Positions 43,572 to 53,042 of a stretch of DNA of 64,000 nucleotides are shown here, piece after piece. The translations under genes and the position numbers were made by a program. The stretch is from UBA5429 sp942493315. Lineage in GTDB: Bacteria > Bacteroidota > Bacteroidia > Bacteroidales > WCHB1-69. The notes below the pieces were generated by a model. The model had not been told where the DNA came from. It saw only the letters and a list, made by a program, of their open reading frames with translations, and searched no databases. Within the stretch, counting starts at the first letter, position 1, and every line of letters starts with the position of its first letter. The DNA lies in assembly GCA_942493315.1 (NCBI GenBank), contig OW818690.1, positions 1,674,001 to 1,738,000 on the forward strand. The letters run 5' to 3'.

Positions 43572-43603
43572 AAAAAGTGTGTCAGAATTCTGACACACTT
43601 TTT
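43572..43603. terminator. Perfect palindromic terminator after tRNA-Met
   Basis: AAAAAGTGTGTCAGAA followed directly by its reverse complement, 32 nt in all, giving a GTGTGTCAG stem with A and T runs; downstream of the tRNA on the minus strand. Confidence 0.85.
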
Positions 43604-43635
43604 AATATCTTATAATTACCTGTCCTTTAGTGTAG

Positions 43636-43709
43636 TGGCGGGAACGAGAGTTGAACTCGTGACCTCCGGGTTATGAATCCGACGCTCTAACCAACTGAGC
43701 TACCCCGCC
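43636..43709 (-). tRNA. tRNA-Met (anticodon CAT)
   Basis: Cloverleaf on the minus strand: acceptor GGCGGGG / TCCCGCC with discriminator A, D arm GCTC..GAGC with AGTTGGTTA loop, anticodon loop TTCATAA, T arm ACGAG TTCAACT CTCGT. CAT can be elongator Met, initiator fMet or the Ile2 isoacceptor; a paired first base and lack of the three-G/three-C anticodon stem argue against initiator. CCA is not encoded in full. Confidence 0.9.
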
Positions 43710-43813
43710 TTTTTTGAGGGTGCAAAAATACAAAAAAATCATTTACACTCAGCTTTTTGGCTAAACAAAAATTGTGAAGATTTATTGTATTGATTTCCTG
43801 AATATTAGGCACT

Positions 43814-45337
43814 TTAACGGTACTGCAACCTGTTTATAAAGAATATACTCCTCTTCCCGTTTTTGCCGTAAAGTGGGTTTTTAATCACTTGATACCCCGT
43901 TACCAGAAAATTACTGCCAAACCATCGCTCTACCCTCACCTGACCACTCGCTTCAATGTTGTCCTTGGCATGAGCTGTACCTAATTTTTCCGTCATGATG
44001 GGCTCAATAACCGTGTAATTATTTACTAACGTGGATGTTATAGTACTATTATTGGGATAATAAATATACCCATTGTTTTGATTATCCATATACAAACCTA
44101 CTTTGGCCTGGAGGGTTTGGGTTAACATGTCATTAATTGGCATGTAGTTGTCCCACAATAGATTACCATCTTTATCAAAAGTCGTAATATACGCATTTAA
44201 AAACCGATACCCATCAAAAGTGGAGACCGGCGTTGAAACATAGTAACTTCCGGGAGCATAATAGTTGGTCGTGGAGTATTCGGGATAATACACTTCCGTC
44301 ACAAAACCGAATTGTTGATTGTTGGTGTATAAATCTCCAATCACAAGATTCAGATTGAGTGCATTGGATTGTGCTTTGATCTGAGCCTTAGTGTCTTTGG
44401 TTTTTAAAGATGTGTAATTGAAAAAATTGGGATACCCCATTTTCCCGTTTTTGTAAGTTAATGTGTAAACACCGGAGTGTAAATTGGAGGGTTTTTTTTC
44501 GGTTTCATTATTGTAACTTCCTATGATTAAATAGGAAGCGGAGTCCGTTTTGGCAATTCTCGCAGATTTAAACTGATACGAATCGTACTCCGGAAATTGG
44601 GTAAAAGTTCCGTTTTGTCCTGAAAAATTAGATTCAAATAACAAAAACCCTTTATTTAATCTTTCGATCGGTTTGTTGTAGTTATTGATGGTTATGAATA
44701 GTTTCTGTAAGGAAGTGTCAATAATAAATGACTCCGTAAAACTATTGGCTAACAATTCATTATGAGTTATTGTATTGGATCGGGCATCATAAAAGCAAAT
44801 ACTATTTTGTTCCTCTTCCGAACTAAAAAGAAACAATTGTGTACCTACAGCACTCATCTGATGAACAGAATTAAGTTCCGGAAAGATCTCTAATGAATTG
44901 AAAGGAAGATTTTGAGGAGAGCTTATTTGTAGATTTTCCTGAATCAGAAACCATCTTGGGGTTGTTTTCCTTGAAGTAGATGTTTGAAAAAGGAGATAAA
45001 AACCAGACCCCGAAAAATGGGTAGATGCTAATAAAAGATTACTCAATAATTTAACATCATATTTTTTGATTTTCATTAAATTGGTGTCATAAATGGTAAA
45101 ATTCCACAATGCTGTATCCTGATGGATCAGTTTTTCACGGGTTATTACAAGAATACCATATTTACCAATTGGCAGATAGCTGTAATCGTACCAATCTTTA
45201 TCTGATTCCAGCTCCAGACGTATCGGATTGTTATTTTCTGTCTGGGAGTTAGAAATTAATGGTAAAAGTGTGTATAACAATATTATACACACTTTTACCA
45301 CATTGTTTATATGTTTGTTATTACATACCACCGTCAC
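43814..45337 (-). CDS. Secreted protein of unknown function
   Basis: 507 residues. N-terminal signal peptide VVKVCIILLYTLLPLISNSQ preceded by a short MTVVCNNKHINN. The mature part has repeating beta segments (YGILVITREKLIHQDTALWNFTIYDTNLMKIKKYDV; ILEPEYSTTNYYAPGSYYV-like strands) that suggest a beta-propeller, without a recognised family. The start overlaps the end of fabG by 17 nt, and a perfect 17-bp inverted repeat lies across the signal-peptide codons. Probably last gene of the TonB receptor-DUF4249-fabG operon. Confidence 0.75.
   Translation of the reverse strand: MTVVCNNKHINNVVKVCIILLYTLLPLISNSQTENNNPIRLELESDKDWYDYSYLPIGKYGILVITREKLIHQDTALWNFTIYDTNLMKIKKYDVKLLSNLLLASTHFSGSGFYLLFQTSTSRKTTPRWFLIQENLQISSPQNLPFNSLEIFPELNSVHQMSAVGTQLFLFSSEEEQNSICFYDARSNTITHNELLANSFTESFIIDTSLQKLFITINNYNKPIERLNKGFLLFESNFSGQNGTFTQFPEYDSYQFKSARIAKTDSASYLIIGSYNNETEKKPSNLHSGVYTLTYKNGKMGYPNFFNYTSLKTKDTKAQIKAQSNALNLNLVIGDLYTNNQQFGFVTEVYYPEYSTTNYYAPGSYYVSTPVSTFDGYRFLNAYITTFDKDGNLLWDNYMPINDMLTQTLQAKVGLYMDNQNNGYIYYPNNSTITSTLVNNYTVIEPIMTEKLGTAHAKDNIEASGQVRVERWFGSNFLVTGYQVIKNPLYGKNGKRSIFFINRLQYR
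45261..45299. promoter_or_regulatory. Perfect 17-bp inverted repeat at the start of the secreted-protein gene
   Basis: GGTAAAAGTGTGTATAA (45261-45277), spacer CAATA, exact reverse complement (45283-45299). On the minus strand this hairpin begins 21 nt after the fabG stop and covers codons of the signal peptide. It lacks a following T tract, so a simple terminator is doubtful. Confidence 0.7.
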
Positions 45338-46064
45338 AAACTAAAACTTGTCCTGTCATATAATCTGATAAATCAGAAGCTAAGAAAACAGCAGTATTAG
45401 CGATGTCAGTAGGTTTTCCGGTTCTTCTCAAAGAGATGGTTTTCATGTAAGCGTCTTTCACTTCCTGAGGAAGTACGTGAGTCATTTCAGTTTCAATGAA
45501 ACCGGGAGCTATCACATTGCATCTGATATTGCGGCTTCCCAATTCACGGGCTACCGATTTGCTTAATCCAATGATTGCAGCTTTAGAGGCGGAGTAGTTG
45601 ATTTGTCCTGCGTTTCCAGTAATTCCAACGATTGATCCCATGTTGATAATCGATCCGAAACGTTGTTTCAACATGATCGATTGAATCGCTTTAGTGTGGT
45701 TAAAAATAGATTTTACATTTACATTCATAACCATATCCCAATCAGTTTCGGTCATACGCAATAACAAAGTATCTCTGGTGATTCCGGCATTATTTACCAA
45801 AACATCAATTTTCCCAAAAGCTTCCATTGCTTGTTTTATAGCTGCTTCAGTTTGGTCTAATTTGGAAACATCATAAGCGAGAAATAATCCTTTAACACCA
45901 AGATTTTCAATCTCTTCCATCAATTCAATAGAACTGTCCGTTTCTTTCAAATCTGTAACGATAAGATCTGCACCTTGTTGTGCAAAAGTTAAAGCGATCT
46001 GTTTTCCGATTCCTCGTCCGGCTCCTGTAATCATTGCCGTTTTTCCTGTTAATAGTTTGTTCAT
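45321..46064 (-). CDS. fabG: 3-oxoacyl-[acyl-carrier-protein] reductase
   Basis: 247 residues. Short-chain dehydrogenase with the NADPH motif ITGAGRGIGKQIALTFA, NNAGITRDTLLLRMTETDWDMVMNVNVKS (the RD..LLRM stretch marks FabG), catalytic Ser in NMGSIVGITGNAGQ, and YSASKAAIIGLSKSVAREL (Tyr and Lys). C-terminus SDYMTGQVLVCDGGM. Reduces 3-oxoacyl-ACP in fatty-acid elongation. Follows the DUF4249 gene by 19 nt. Confidence 0.95.
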   Translation of the reverse strand: MNKLLTGKTAMITGAGRGIGKQIALTFAQQGADLIVTDLKETDSSIELMEEIENLGVKGLFLAYDVSKLDQTEAAIKQAMEAFGKIDVLVNNAGITRDTLLLRMTETDWDMVMNVNVKSIFNHTKAIQSIMLKQRFGSIINMGSIVGITGNAGQINYSASKAAIIGLSKSVARELGSRNIRCNVIAPGFIETEMTHVLPQEVKDAYMKTISLRRTGKPTDIANTAVFLASDLSDYMTGQVLVCDGGM

Positions 46065-46083
46065 AATTATTAAATTTGGTTTT

Positions 46084-47013
46084 TTACTTTTGATCAGTAA
46101 ATATTATTTGTCTTGTTGTTGAGGCTAATCCCATCCAGGCTCCTAAACACTTATCGTTTGTTTCCGAGGTGATATTGGAGTATATCTGAGGAGGATTCGT
46201 AAATGGGTTCACACCAAAATACATGGTTGTTCCGGCACTGGATAGGAACCGGAAGGAAGGGTAGTCAATTTTGGCAGTTTTGATATAAATGGTATCTCCC
46301 GGTTGATAAAAAGGTCTTTGATAAGCAAACTCTTCATCCGGTGATAAATTTGTAGGTTTATAAAAATCTGATGTGCCAAATCTTAACACATCTGCAATGT
46401 ATGGAGTTCCTGAAAAGGCTACATCATCTAAAGCTATGGGAAAAGAGGTGAGCCACACTCGGTCTGCATATTTGGCATTGGCTACTTTAACCTTAAACAT
46501 GTAATAATCCTTTTGTCCTGCAGGATCTGTAAATTTTAACTTCAAAGTTTTTATACTATCGATTGGGATTCCCTGAAAATAGTCCAAATATAGTGAATCT
46601 ATAGTCATAGTGTCCTTTATGGTTGTGATGGCACTGTATTTTTTGGAATTCCAGTTAATTTTTAAGGTATAGGATGTATTGAGTTTCCCTTTCATCGTAT
46701 TAGAGGTATAATACCAATATAATGGTGCTTCATCACTTTGAACCAAATGTAGGGTATCGGTTTCGCCATCTCCTGAGATCACTGTAACAATGGCATCTTT
46801 TACAATGACATCCTCATATAGTGTTGTCAGATTGATTGTTGAAAGATAAGGAACACTTTTATAAAGACTCACTTTAGGAGCTTCACCGGGTTCAATCCAC
46901 CCCTCTACCACCAATTCACTTTTATATTCGGGTAATGAAACATCAATCTCTGTTTCACAAGAAACAAAAAGAAGTACGATTGCAAAAAACCAATATTTTT
47001 TTAACTGTTTCAT
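46084..47013 (-). CDS. DUF4249 lipoprotein
   Basis: 309 residues with a lipoprotein signal (FFAIVLLFVSCETEIDV, Cys lipid anchor). The DUF4249 pattern is visible: LVVEGWIEPGEAPKVSLYKSVPYLS, DAIVTVISGDGETDTLHL, DYYMFKVKV. Such proteins are encoded beside TonB-dependent receptors in Bacteroidota and are presumed surface lipoprotein partners in nutrient uptake. The start codon overlaps the receptor stop by one base (TAATG). Confidence 0.9.
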   Translation of the reverse strand: MKQLKKYWFFAIVLLFVSCETEIDVSLPEYKSELVVEGWIEPGEAPKVSLYKSVPYLSTINLTTLYEDVIVKDAIVTVISGDGETDTLHLVQSDEAPLYWYYTSNTMKGKLNTSYTLKINWNSKKYSAITTIKDTMTIDSLYLDYFQGIPIDSIKTLKLKFTDPAGQKDYYMFKVKVANAKYADRVWLTSFPIALDDVAFSGTPYIADVLRFGTSDFYKPTNLSPDEEFAYQRPFYQPGDTIYIKTAKIDYPSFRFLSSAGTTMYFGVNPFTNPPQIYSNITSETNDKCLGAWMGLASTTRQIIFTDQK

Positions 47014-49397
47014 TATTTAATTTTAAAATTCCAGGTAATGGAAGGGATAATAGGGAAAAGACTCACTTTGTAGGCTTTGGTGGTTAGTTCAGAGGGGGTA
47101 TATTCTTTGGTACTGAAATAGATATAGAATGGGTTTTTCCTGTTGTAAACGTTATAAATGGAGAAATTGATACCTGACTCGAAATTTTTTCTTTTCCAGA
47201 ACTGCCAGTTAATCGAAAAATCTAACCGGTGGTAAGCGGGCATTCTGTAGGCATTTCTGTCACTGAACTCAGTCATCAGATGCCCATTATAGAAATAGTA
47301 TCCTACAGGAATGGTCATCGTATTACCGGATGCATAGATCCATACCACAGAAACAGTAAGTATTTTGGGTAAAATGTCGTAATTAAGATTGATAGAAACA
47401 TCGTGTCTGCGGTCATATTTCGCATAAAACCAGTTGCCATTATTCAGATCATCAAATTGTCGTTGGGTATATGAGAGGGTATATCCAATAAACCCATGGA
47501 ACTTCCCTTGCGTTTTATTCAAAAAGACCTCCACTCCATAAGATCTGCCTCTACCGAAAGTGTACATTTGATCCTGATTACCCATTAAAGATGCAAAAGC
47601 AAGATTGTCCTTGTATTCAGCAAGGTTATTCATGATTTTATAATACCCGTCAATGTAAGTTTCATAGGTATTATCTTTAAAATTTTTAAATATTCCCAAA
47701 GAAAAATGGTGCCCTTGCTGCGGTTTTATAATATCTGTTGATGGAATCCAAACATCGGTAGGAAGAGTAATGGATGCCAAAGAAATTTGATGAAGGGGCT
47801 GATAATTAATGGTATAGGAAGCTTTTATAGAAGTATTTTTATCTAATGTTATTCTTGTTGAGATGCGAGGTTCCAGATAGTTGTACTGCTTAATCACTTC
47901 CCCTTTTTTATATACAATAGAATCAATAATATACCCTTCCTCATCCTGAACAAATCGGGTAAATGAACCAATATGCTGAAAAATAGTAAAACGCAAACCT
48001 GCATTGATGGACAACCATTTCGTTACATCGTATTGATCAGTAACATAGAATGATAGGTCATTGGCGTAATAGGGAGGGGCATCGGGAAGTTTAATCGCAT
48101 TTTGATTATTATCAGAATCAAATTTTGTAGGATAAAAACTATGATAAATATAGTGTACTCCTGCTTTAATAACATGCTTAGGATTAGGAATATACGAAAG
48201 CTCTGTTTTTAAAGTATAGTCACGAATGCCGGAATTGATAGAAAACTTGGTTTGATCTTGTTGCATGAGGGTTTCAAACTCATAATTGCTATAGATGGCA
48301 GTCGTATGTAAGAACATTTTGGGTGTAACAATCCAGGTCCATCGGGCGGAAAGGGCGCTGTTACTCCATAAAAAGTTAGCACTCATCCCCTGGTCTTTTG
48401 ATTTAAAACCATAAGTATCATCCCCAAAATAGCCTCCAATAAAGATTCTGTGTTTATCATTTAAAATCACATTCACTTTGGCATTCAGATCGTAGAAATA
48501 GAATTTGGTTCCTTTCATAGGTGAAGAATCTTTCAGAAATGGTTGAACCAGATAATCGATATAGGTTCTTCTGCCGGAAACGATAAAAGAGGCTTTGTCT
48601 TTTTTGATAGGTCCCTGCACTGTCAATCGGGAAAAAATGAGTCCAACGCCACCATCCACTTCATACTTTTTCATATTTCCCTCTTTTTGAGTCACATCGA
48701 GAATGGAAGAGAGTCTGCCTCCATAATTAGCCGGGATTCCGGATTTCAAGATCTCCACACTTTTAACTGCATCTGCATTAAAAATGGAGAAAAATCCGAA
48801 CAAGTGACCCGCATTGTAGATAGGAGCATCATCCAATAAGATCAGATTCTGGTCTGCATTTCCACCTCTGACATAAAATCCTGAATTTCCTTCTGACCCT
48901 GATTGAATACCGGGCAGTAACTGAATCGACTTCAAAATATCCACTTCTCCCATTAATGCCGGTAAAGCTTTGATGGTTTCAATTTTCATCTCCATTTTCC
49001 CAACCTGCACGGTAGAAACATTTTGATCCATTTTCTTTCCTGTCACTTCCACTTCATCAACTTGGATAGTTTCAGATTCTAATTCAATATTAAGATTTTG
49101 ATTATTAGATAGTTTTAGTATTCTTTCAAATTTTTTAAAGCCTATATATTGAACATTAATTAGATACACTCCTTTTGGTAAAGAGATGGAGTAAAATCCT
49201 GAAGAATTTGTATAGTTCCCCTGGATTATTGACTTGGTAGTTGTATCTTTAGCCAATACAACTGCACCGACAATAGTTTCCCCATTATCATTATCTTTTA
49301 TAGTTCCGGAGATGGTAAATTTCTGAGAATATGCAGTAAATACCGTCAGGATTAAAATACAAAATACTAATAATAAATGTTTTATATTTAATAACAT
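47013..49397 (-). CDS. TonB-dependent receptor with carboxypeptidase-like N-terminal domain
   Basis: 794 residues from MLLNIKHLLLVFCILILTVFTAYSQ (signal peptide); a longer frame to 49520 lacks signal features and would run across the pssA upstream region. Residues about 25-110 are a CarboxypepD_reg-like domain (FTISGTIKDNDNGETIVGAVVLAKDT). The plug follows (VSTVQVGKMEMKIETIKALPALMGEVDILKSIQLLPGIQSGSEGNSGFYVRGGNADQNLILLDDAPIYN), then a 22-strand-type barrel. Pairs with the DUF4249 lipoprotein. Substrate unknown. Confidence 0.93.
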   Translation of the reverse strand: MLLNIKHLLLVFCILILTVFTAYSQKFTISGTIKDNDNGETIVGAVVLAKDTTTKSIIQGNYTNSSGFYSISLPKGVYLINVQYIGFKKFERILKLSNNQNLNIELESETIQVDEVEVTGKKMDQNVSTVQVGKMEMKIETIKALPALMGEVDILKSIQLLPGIQSGSEGNSGFYVRGGNADQNLILLDDAPIYNAGHLFGFFSIFNADAVKSVEILKSGIPANYGGRLSSILDVTQKEGNMKKYEVDGGVGLIFSRLTVQGPIKKDKASFIVSGRRTYIDYLVQPFLKDSSPMKGTKFYFYDLNAKVNVILNDKHRIFIGGYFGDDTYGFKSKDQGMSANFLWSNSALSARWTWIVTPKMFLHTTAIYSNYEFETLMQQDQTKFSINSGIRDYTLKTELSYIPNPKHVIKAGVHYIYHSFYPTKFDSDNNQNAIKLPDAPPYYANDLSFYVTDQYDVTKWLSINAGLRFTIFQHIGSFTRFVQDEEGYIIDSIVYKKGEVIKQYNYLEPRISTRITLDKNTSIKASYTINYQPLHQISLASITLPTDVWIPSTDIIKPQQGHHFSLGIFKNFKDNTYETYIDGYYKIMNNLAEYKDNLAFASLMGNQDQMYTFGRGRSYGVEVFLNKTQGKFHGFIGYTLSYTQRQFDDLNNGNWFYAKYDRRHDVSINLNYDILPKILTVSVVWIYASGNTMTIPVGYYFYNGHLMTEFSDRNAYRMPAYHRLDFSINWQFWKRKNFESGINFSIYNVYNRKNPFYIYFSTKEYTPSELTTKAYKVSLFPIIPSITWNFKIK

Positions 49398-49508
49398 TTC
49401 TTCAAAATTAACGGCAAAGATACAAAAAAAACCTGTATGAAGTGCTTTTTTGATTCTTGTAAGGGGTAAAGGTTTCAAAAAAATAGTGTAATTTTGCAAA
49501 AAAAAAGT

Positions 49509-50222
49509 ATGAAAAAACATATTCCCAACATCATCACCTGTTCGAATTTGATAACCGGCTGTATTTCGATCGTTTTAGCATTAAAAGGACACATTGATAT
49601 CGCTGCTTTGCTCATCATTTTAGCTGCCATTTTTGACTTTGGGGATGGATTGAGTGCCCGATTATTGCATGTAAAATCAAAAATTGGGGTTGACTTAGAC
49701 TCTCTCGCGGATGTTGTATCTTTTGGAGTAGCACCGGCAATGATCCTATTTACATGGATGGAGATCAATTTTTATAATCTCGCTCCGGGCTTACAAATTC
49801 CGATTATTGAGAATTTAAAATATCTCGTTTTCCTTGTACCGGCTATATCAGCAGTTCGTTTAGCCAAATTCAATCATGATGAAAGACAATCAGAAAATTT
49901 TATTGGGTTAGCAACACCTGCAAATGCCCTATTTTTAGGGTTTATCCAATATGCTGCTGTAAAAATTCCAATTTTTGCCAACTATTGGGTTATCATCGGT
50001 GTTACCATCGTTTTCTCTTTACTTTTAGTCTCCAATTTGCCCATGTTTTCATTAAAATTTAAACATTTTAAATTTAAAGAAAATCTACCTAGATATATCC
50101 TGATTGGACTATCAGCCCTTCTATTGATCATTTTTCAATGGGGTGCTTTTCCGGTAATTATATTAACCTACATTTTAATCTCACTGATCATGGTGATGGT
50201 CTCAAAACTACATTGGATATGA
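49509..50222 (+). CDS. pssA: CDP-diacylglycerol-serine O-phosphatidyltransferase
   Basis: 237 residues from MKKHIPNIITCSNLITGCISIVLAL; another Met five codons upstream is in the A-rich leader. The CDP-alcohol phosphatidyltransferase motif is present as DGLSARLLHVKSKIGVDLDSLADVVSFG (D-G-x2-A-R-x8-G-x3-D-x3-D). Eight or so membrane helices. Makes phosphatidylserine, precursor of phosphatidylethanolamine, in the inner membrane. Overlaps the LOG-family gene by 4 nt. Confidence 0.95.
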   Translation: MKKHIPNIITCSNLITGCISIVLALKGHIDIAALLIILAAIFDFGDGLSARLLHVKSKIGVDLDSLADVVSFGVAPAMILFTWMEINFYNLAPGLQIPIIENLKYLVFLVPAISAVRLAKFNHDERQSENFIGLATPANALFLGFIQYAAVKIPIFANYWVIIGVTIVFSLLLVSNLPMFSLKFKHFKFKENLPRYILIGLSALLLIIFQWGAFPVIILTYILISLIMVMVSKLHWI

Positions 50223-50806
50223 AATTGGAATCAATTGCTCTTTTTTGCGGATCTTCAGAAGGTAACGATCCCAAATATATTCAAATTGCTGAAGATTTTG
50301 GACAGTCCTGTGCGGCTCAAGGACTCTCCTTATACTACGGCGGCGCAGCTTTAGGACTCATGAAAGCTGCAGCACATGCTTGCAGAAATCAGGGAGGTCG
50401 AATAATTGGGATAACTCCCAGTTTTTTTTCCGATGGTACTGTTGTAGATAACAGCGTTCAAGAGCTTTATATGGTTGATACCATGAGTGAAAGAAAACAA
50501 CTTTTGGAACGATCCGCTGATGCTTTTGTGATTCTTCCCGGTTCTTACGGAACTATGGATGAATTTTTTGAAGTGCTCACGGATGCCCAGTTAGGACTAC
50601 ACCATAAACCGATCGCTATTTTGAATGTTTTTGGGTACTATGATCATCTGATTGCACTCATCAATCATTTTGCAAATGAGGGTTTTCTTCGTGATTTTCA
50701 TCTTAAATTAGTGATTGTGGCGGACTCCGTTGAGCAACTTTTTCAAAAACTGGATCAATATGAAAATCCTAACAATTTTCATTGGTTAGATAAGATTAAA
50801 AAATAA
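50219..50806 (+). CDS. LOG family (lysine decarboxylase-like) nucleoside 5'-monophosphate phosphoribohydrolase
   Basis: 195 residues from MKLESIALFCGSSEGNDPKYIQIAEDFG, with YYGGAALGLMKAAAHACRNQGGRIIGITPSF, MSERKQLLERSADAFVILPGSYGTMDEFFEVLTDAQLGLHHKPIAI. The family signature PGGxGTxxE reads PGSYGTMDE here, so the second Gly is Ser. Related proteins release cytokinin-type bases from nucleoside monophosphates; bacterial roles vary and are often unclear. Start overlaps the pssA stop (ATGA). Confidence 0.88.
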   Translation: MKLESIALFCGSSEGNDPKYIQIAEDFGQSCAAQGLSLYYGGAALGLMKAAAHACRNQGGRIIGITPSFFSDGTVVDNSVQELYMVDTMSERKQLLERSADAFVILPGSYGTMDEFFEVLTDAQLGLHHKPIAILNVFGYYDHLIALINHFANEGFLRDFHLKLVIVADSVEQLFQKLDQYENPNNFHWLDKIKK

Positions 50807-50812
50807 TCCACT

Positions 50813-52849
50813 ATGTTTAAATGGATTATCTTTCCGGTAATTTTTTGTTTATTCATTGGGCTCAACGCTCAGAATGATACCCTTTTAACCGGGAAAATGA
50901 CCGAATTTGTGGTGGAAGCAGAGCCTATTCCTGCTCAAATTTTTGCCATACAGCCGATTCAAAAAATGAGCAAAGAGGAAATGAAACAGATCTCCACTTT
51001 TCAACTTTCCGATGTCATCAAACATTTTGCCGGTACCATTGTCAAGGATTATGGTGGCATTGGCGGAATGAAAACAGTGTCTGTTAGAGGGTTAGGATCA
51101 CAACACACAGGAGTATTATTTAATGGAATTCCGTTAACAGACAGTCAGACCGGACAAATAGATATCGGGAAAATGGCTATGGAATACTTAGAATCGGTTT
51201 CTTTATCCAACGGATCAACCAGCAACATGTTGGCATCTGCCAGAGAACACGCTTTTGGAGCTGTTTTAAATATTGTTTCTGAAAACCCTGTCTTCCAGAA
51301 TAATAGAAAGTTAGATCTCAAAGGAACATTCTCTTTAGGCTCATTCGGATTTTTAAATGGATCTTTAAAAATCAATAACCGTGTACTCACTTCGACTTTA
51401 AAAAACTGGAATTGCATCACTTCTGTGGCAGGACATTACACACAATTCAAAGGGAACTATCCGTTTACTCAGTTTTTTGGTGGAGCCAATGACAGTACTT
51501 CACAGGAAATTAGATCCAATTCAGATCTGAAATCACTCCAAACCGAAGGATCCATTTTGTTCAGTCATAAAACCAAAAAAGAGATTTTTCGGCTTCATCT
51601 TTTCTATTTTCATTCTGAACGCGGATTACCTGGAGCAGCTCTTTTTTACAACATTGAATCAGATCAAAGGTTGTGGGATGATAACCTATTTATCCAATCC
51701 AAATATTACAAACTATTTTCTAAAAAATGGGACTATTTGAATTTGATGAAATTCAATCAATCGTATATTCGGTACTTAGATCCATCCTATTTAAATGAAG
51801 AGGGAAAAATGGATAACCGCTACACCCAGAACGAATGGTATATCTCCAATATTCTTCATTACAAAGGAGATTTTATTCATATTTCATTAGCTAATGATTT
51901 GTTTTACAACAATTTATTTTCAAATGCTCCCCAATTTATTGCCCCTTCCAGAATATCCTGTTTGACAGCTTTATCATCTGAATGGAGTTATAAATGGTTA
52001 AAAATCAATGTTAACTTATTACATACTCTTGTTTTTAATCAGGCAAAATATGGAGAAGCAGCCCCCAACAACAATAAGTTATCTCCAACTGCAGGAATCT
52101 CTTTAAAACCTTACTCTAAAAAGGAGTTTTACATCCGGGCATTCTTCAAAAACATATTTCGGTTACCCACTTTTAATGACTTATATTACCGGGAAGTGGG
52201 CAATTTGAATTTAAAACCTGAGAACACCTATCAATACAGTATAGGAATAACCCATTTTTACAGGGAAAAAAATGAAAAATACTCTATTTCAACCACTTTA
52301 GATGGCTATTTTAACATCATTCACGATAAAATTGTTGCCATTCCTTCCAAAAATTTATTTATCTGGACGATGATCAACTATGGAAAAGTGTATGCATCCG
52401 GAATCGATTTTACCTTACAGGGGGACTATAAATGGAGTAAAAAGGTAAAAACCACATGGATGGGATCTTACAGTTTTCAAAAAGCGATAGATATGACCGA
52501 TCCGGAATCCAAAACCTATAAAAATCAGCTCCCTTACACGCCACTTCATTCCGGATCTGTAGGATTTGGGTTATTCACCAACTGGGTAGATATCCATTAC
52601 AGCGCCATCATTTCAGGGTATCGGTATGTATTAGGACAAAATATTCCACAAAACTGGATTTCAGGCTACATAGATCACACGATCAGCATTGGAAAAGAGT
52701 TCACGCTATTCAAAAACAAAGAAAACAGCAAACCAAAAATAGGGATCAAGCTGGATATCAACAATTTCACCAACACACAATACCAGATCATCAAAAACTA
52801 TCCGATGCCGGGCAGAAATTACAGGTTAAAGATTCAGTTTCAGTTTTAA
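50813..52849 (+). CDS. TonB-dependent receptor (BtuB-like size)
   Basis: 678 residues with signal peptide (FKWIIFPVIFCLFIGLNAQ). The plug contains FQLSDVIKHFAGTIVKDYGGIGGMKTVSVRGLGSQHTGVLFNGIPLTDSQTGQIDIGKMAMEYLESVSL, and the barrel ends in NYRLKIQFQF with an aromatic terminus. No N-terminal carboxypeptidase-like domain and no partner lipoprotein. Six nt after the LOG gene, so probably the third gene of pssA-log-tbdr. Likely uptake of a small ligand such as a cofactor or siderophore, not identifiable. Confidence 0.9.
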   Translation: MFKWIIFPVIFCLFIGLNAQNDTLLTGKMTEFVVEAEPIPAQIFAIQPIQKMSKEEMKQISTFQLSDVIKHFAGTIVKDYGGIGGMKTVSVRGLGSQHTGVLFNGIPLTDSQTGQIDIGKMAMEYLESVSLSNGSTSNMLASAREHAFGAVLNIVSENPVFQNNRKLDLKGTFSLGSFGFLNGSLKINNRVLTSTLKNWNCITSVAGHYTQFKGNYPFTQFFGGANDSTSQEIRSNSDLKSLQTEGSILFSHKTKKEIFRLHLFYFHSERGLPGAALFYNIESDQRLWDDNLFIQSKYYKLFSKKWDYLNLMKFNQSYIRYLDPSYLNEEGKMDNRYTQNEWYISNILHYKGDFIHISLANDLFYNNLFSNAPQFIAPSRISCLTALSSEWSYKWLKINVNLLHTLVFNQAKYGEAAPNNNKLSPTAGISLKPYSKKEFYIRAFFKNIFRLPTFNDLYYREVGNLNLKPENTYQYSIGITHFYREKNEKYSISTTLDGYFNIIHDKIVAIPSKNLFIWTMINYGKVYASGIDFTLQGDYKWSKKVKTTWMGSYSFQKAIDMTDPESKTYKNQLPYTPLHSGSVGFGLFTNWVDIHYSAIISGYRYVLGQNIPQNWISGYIDHTISIGKEFTLFKNKENSKPKIGIKLDINNFTNTQYQIIKNYPMPGRNYRLKIQFQF

Positions 52850-52937
52850 CTTATTTTTTTAGATGAAATAAAATTTAAAAAAAAATTACTCAAAAAATCA
52901 TATTTGTTTTTAATAGATGTACTTTAAAAAAAAATTG

Positions 52938-52945
52938 TATGTTTG
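52938..52945 (+). promoter_or_regulatory. Putative -7 element (TATGTTTG) of the T9SS cargo gene
   Basis: TATGTTTG about 100 nt upstream of the ATG at 53043; matches TAnnTTTG. No well-spaced -33 box. Confidence 0.35.
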
Positions 52946-53042
52946 CAAAAAGTTCAACATAGAATAAAATGAAAAATGTTTTGATTCTAAATTTGAAGTA
53001 AAGTAACTCACGTTTAATAACCTTTAAAATTAAAATTTAAAA

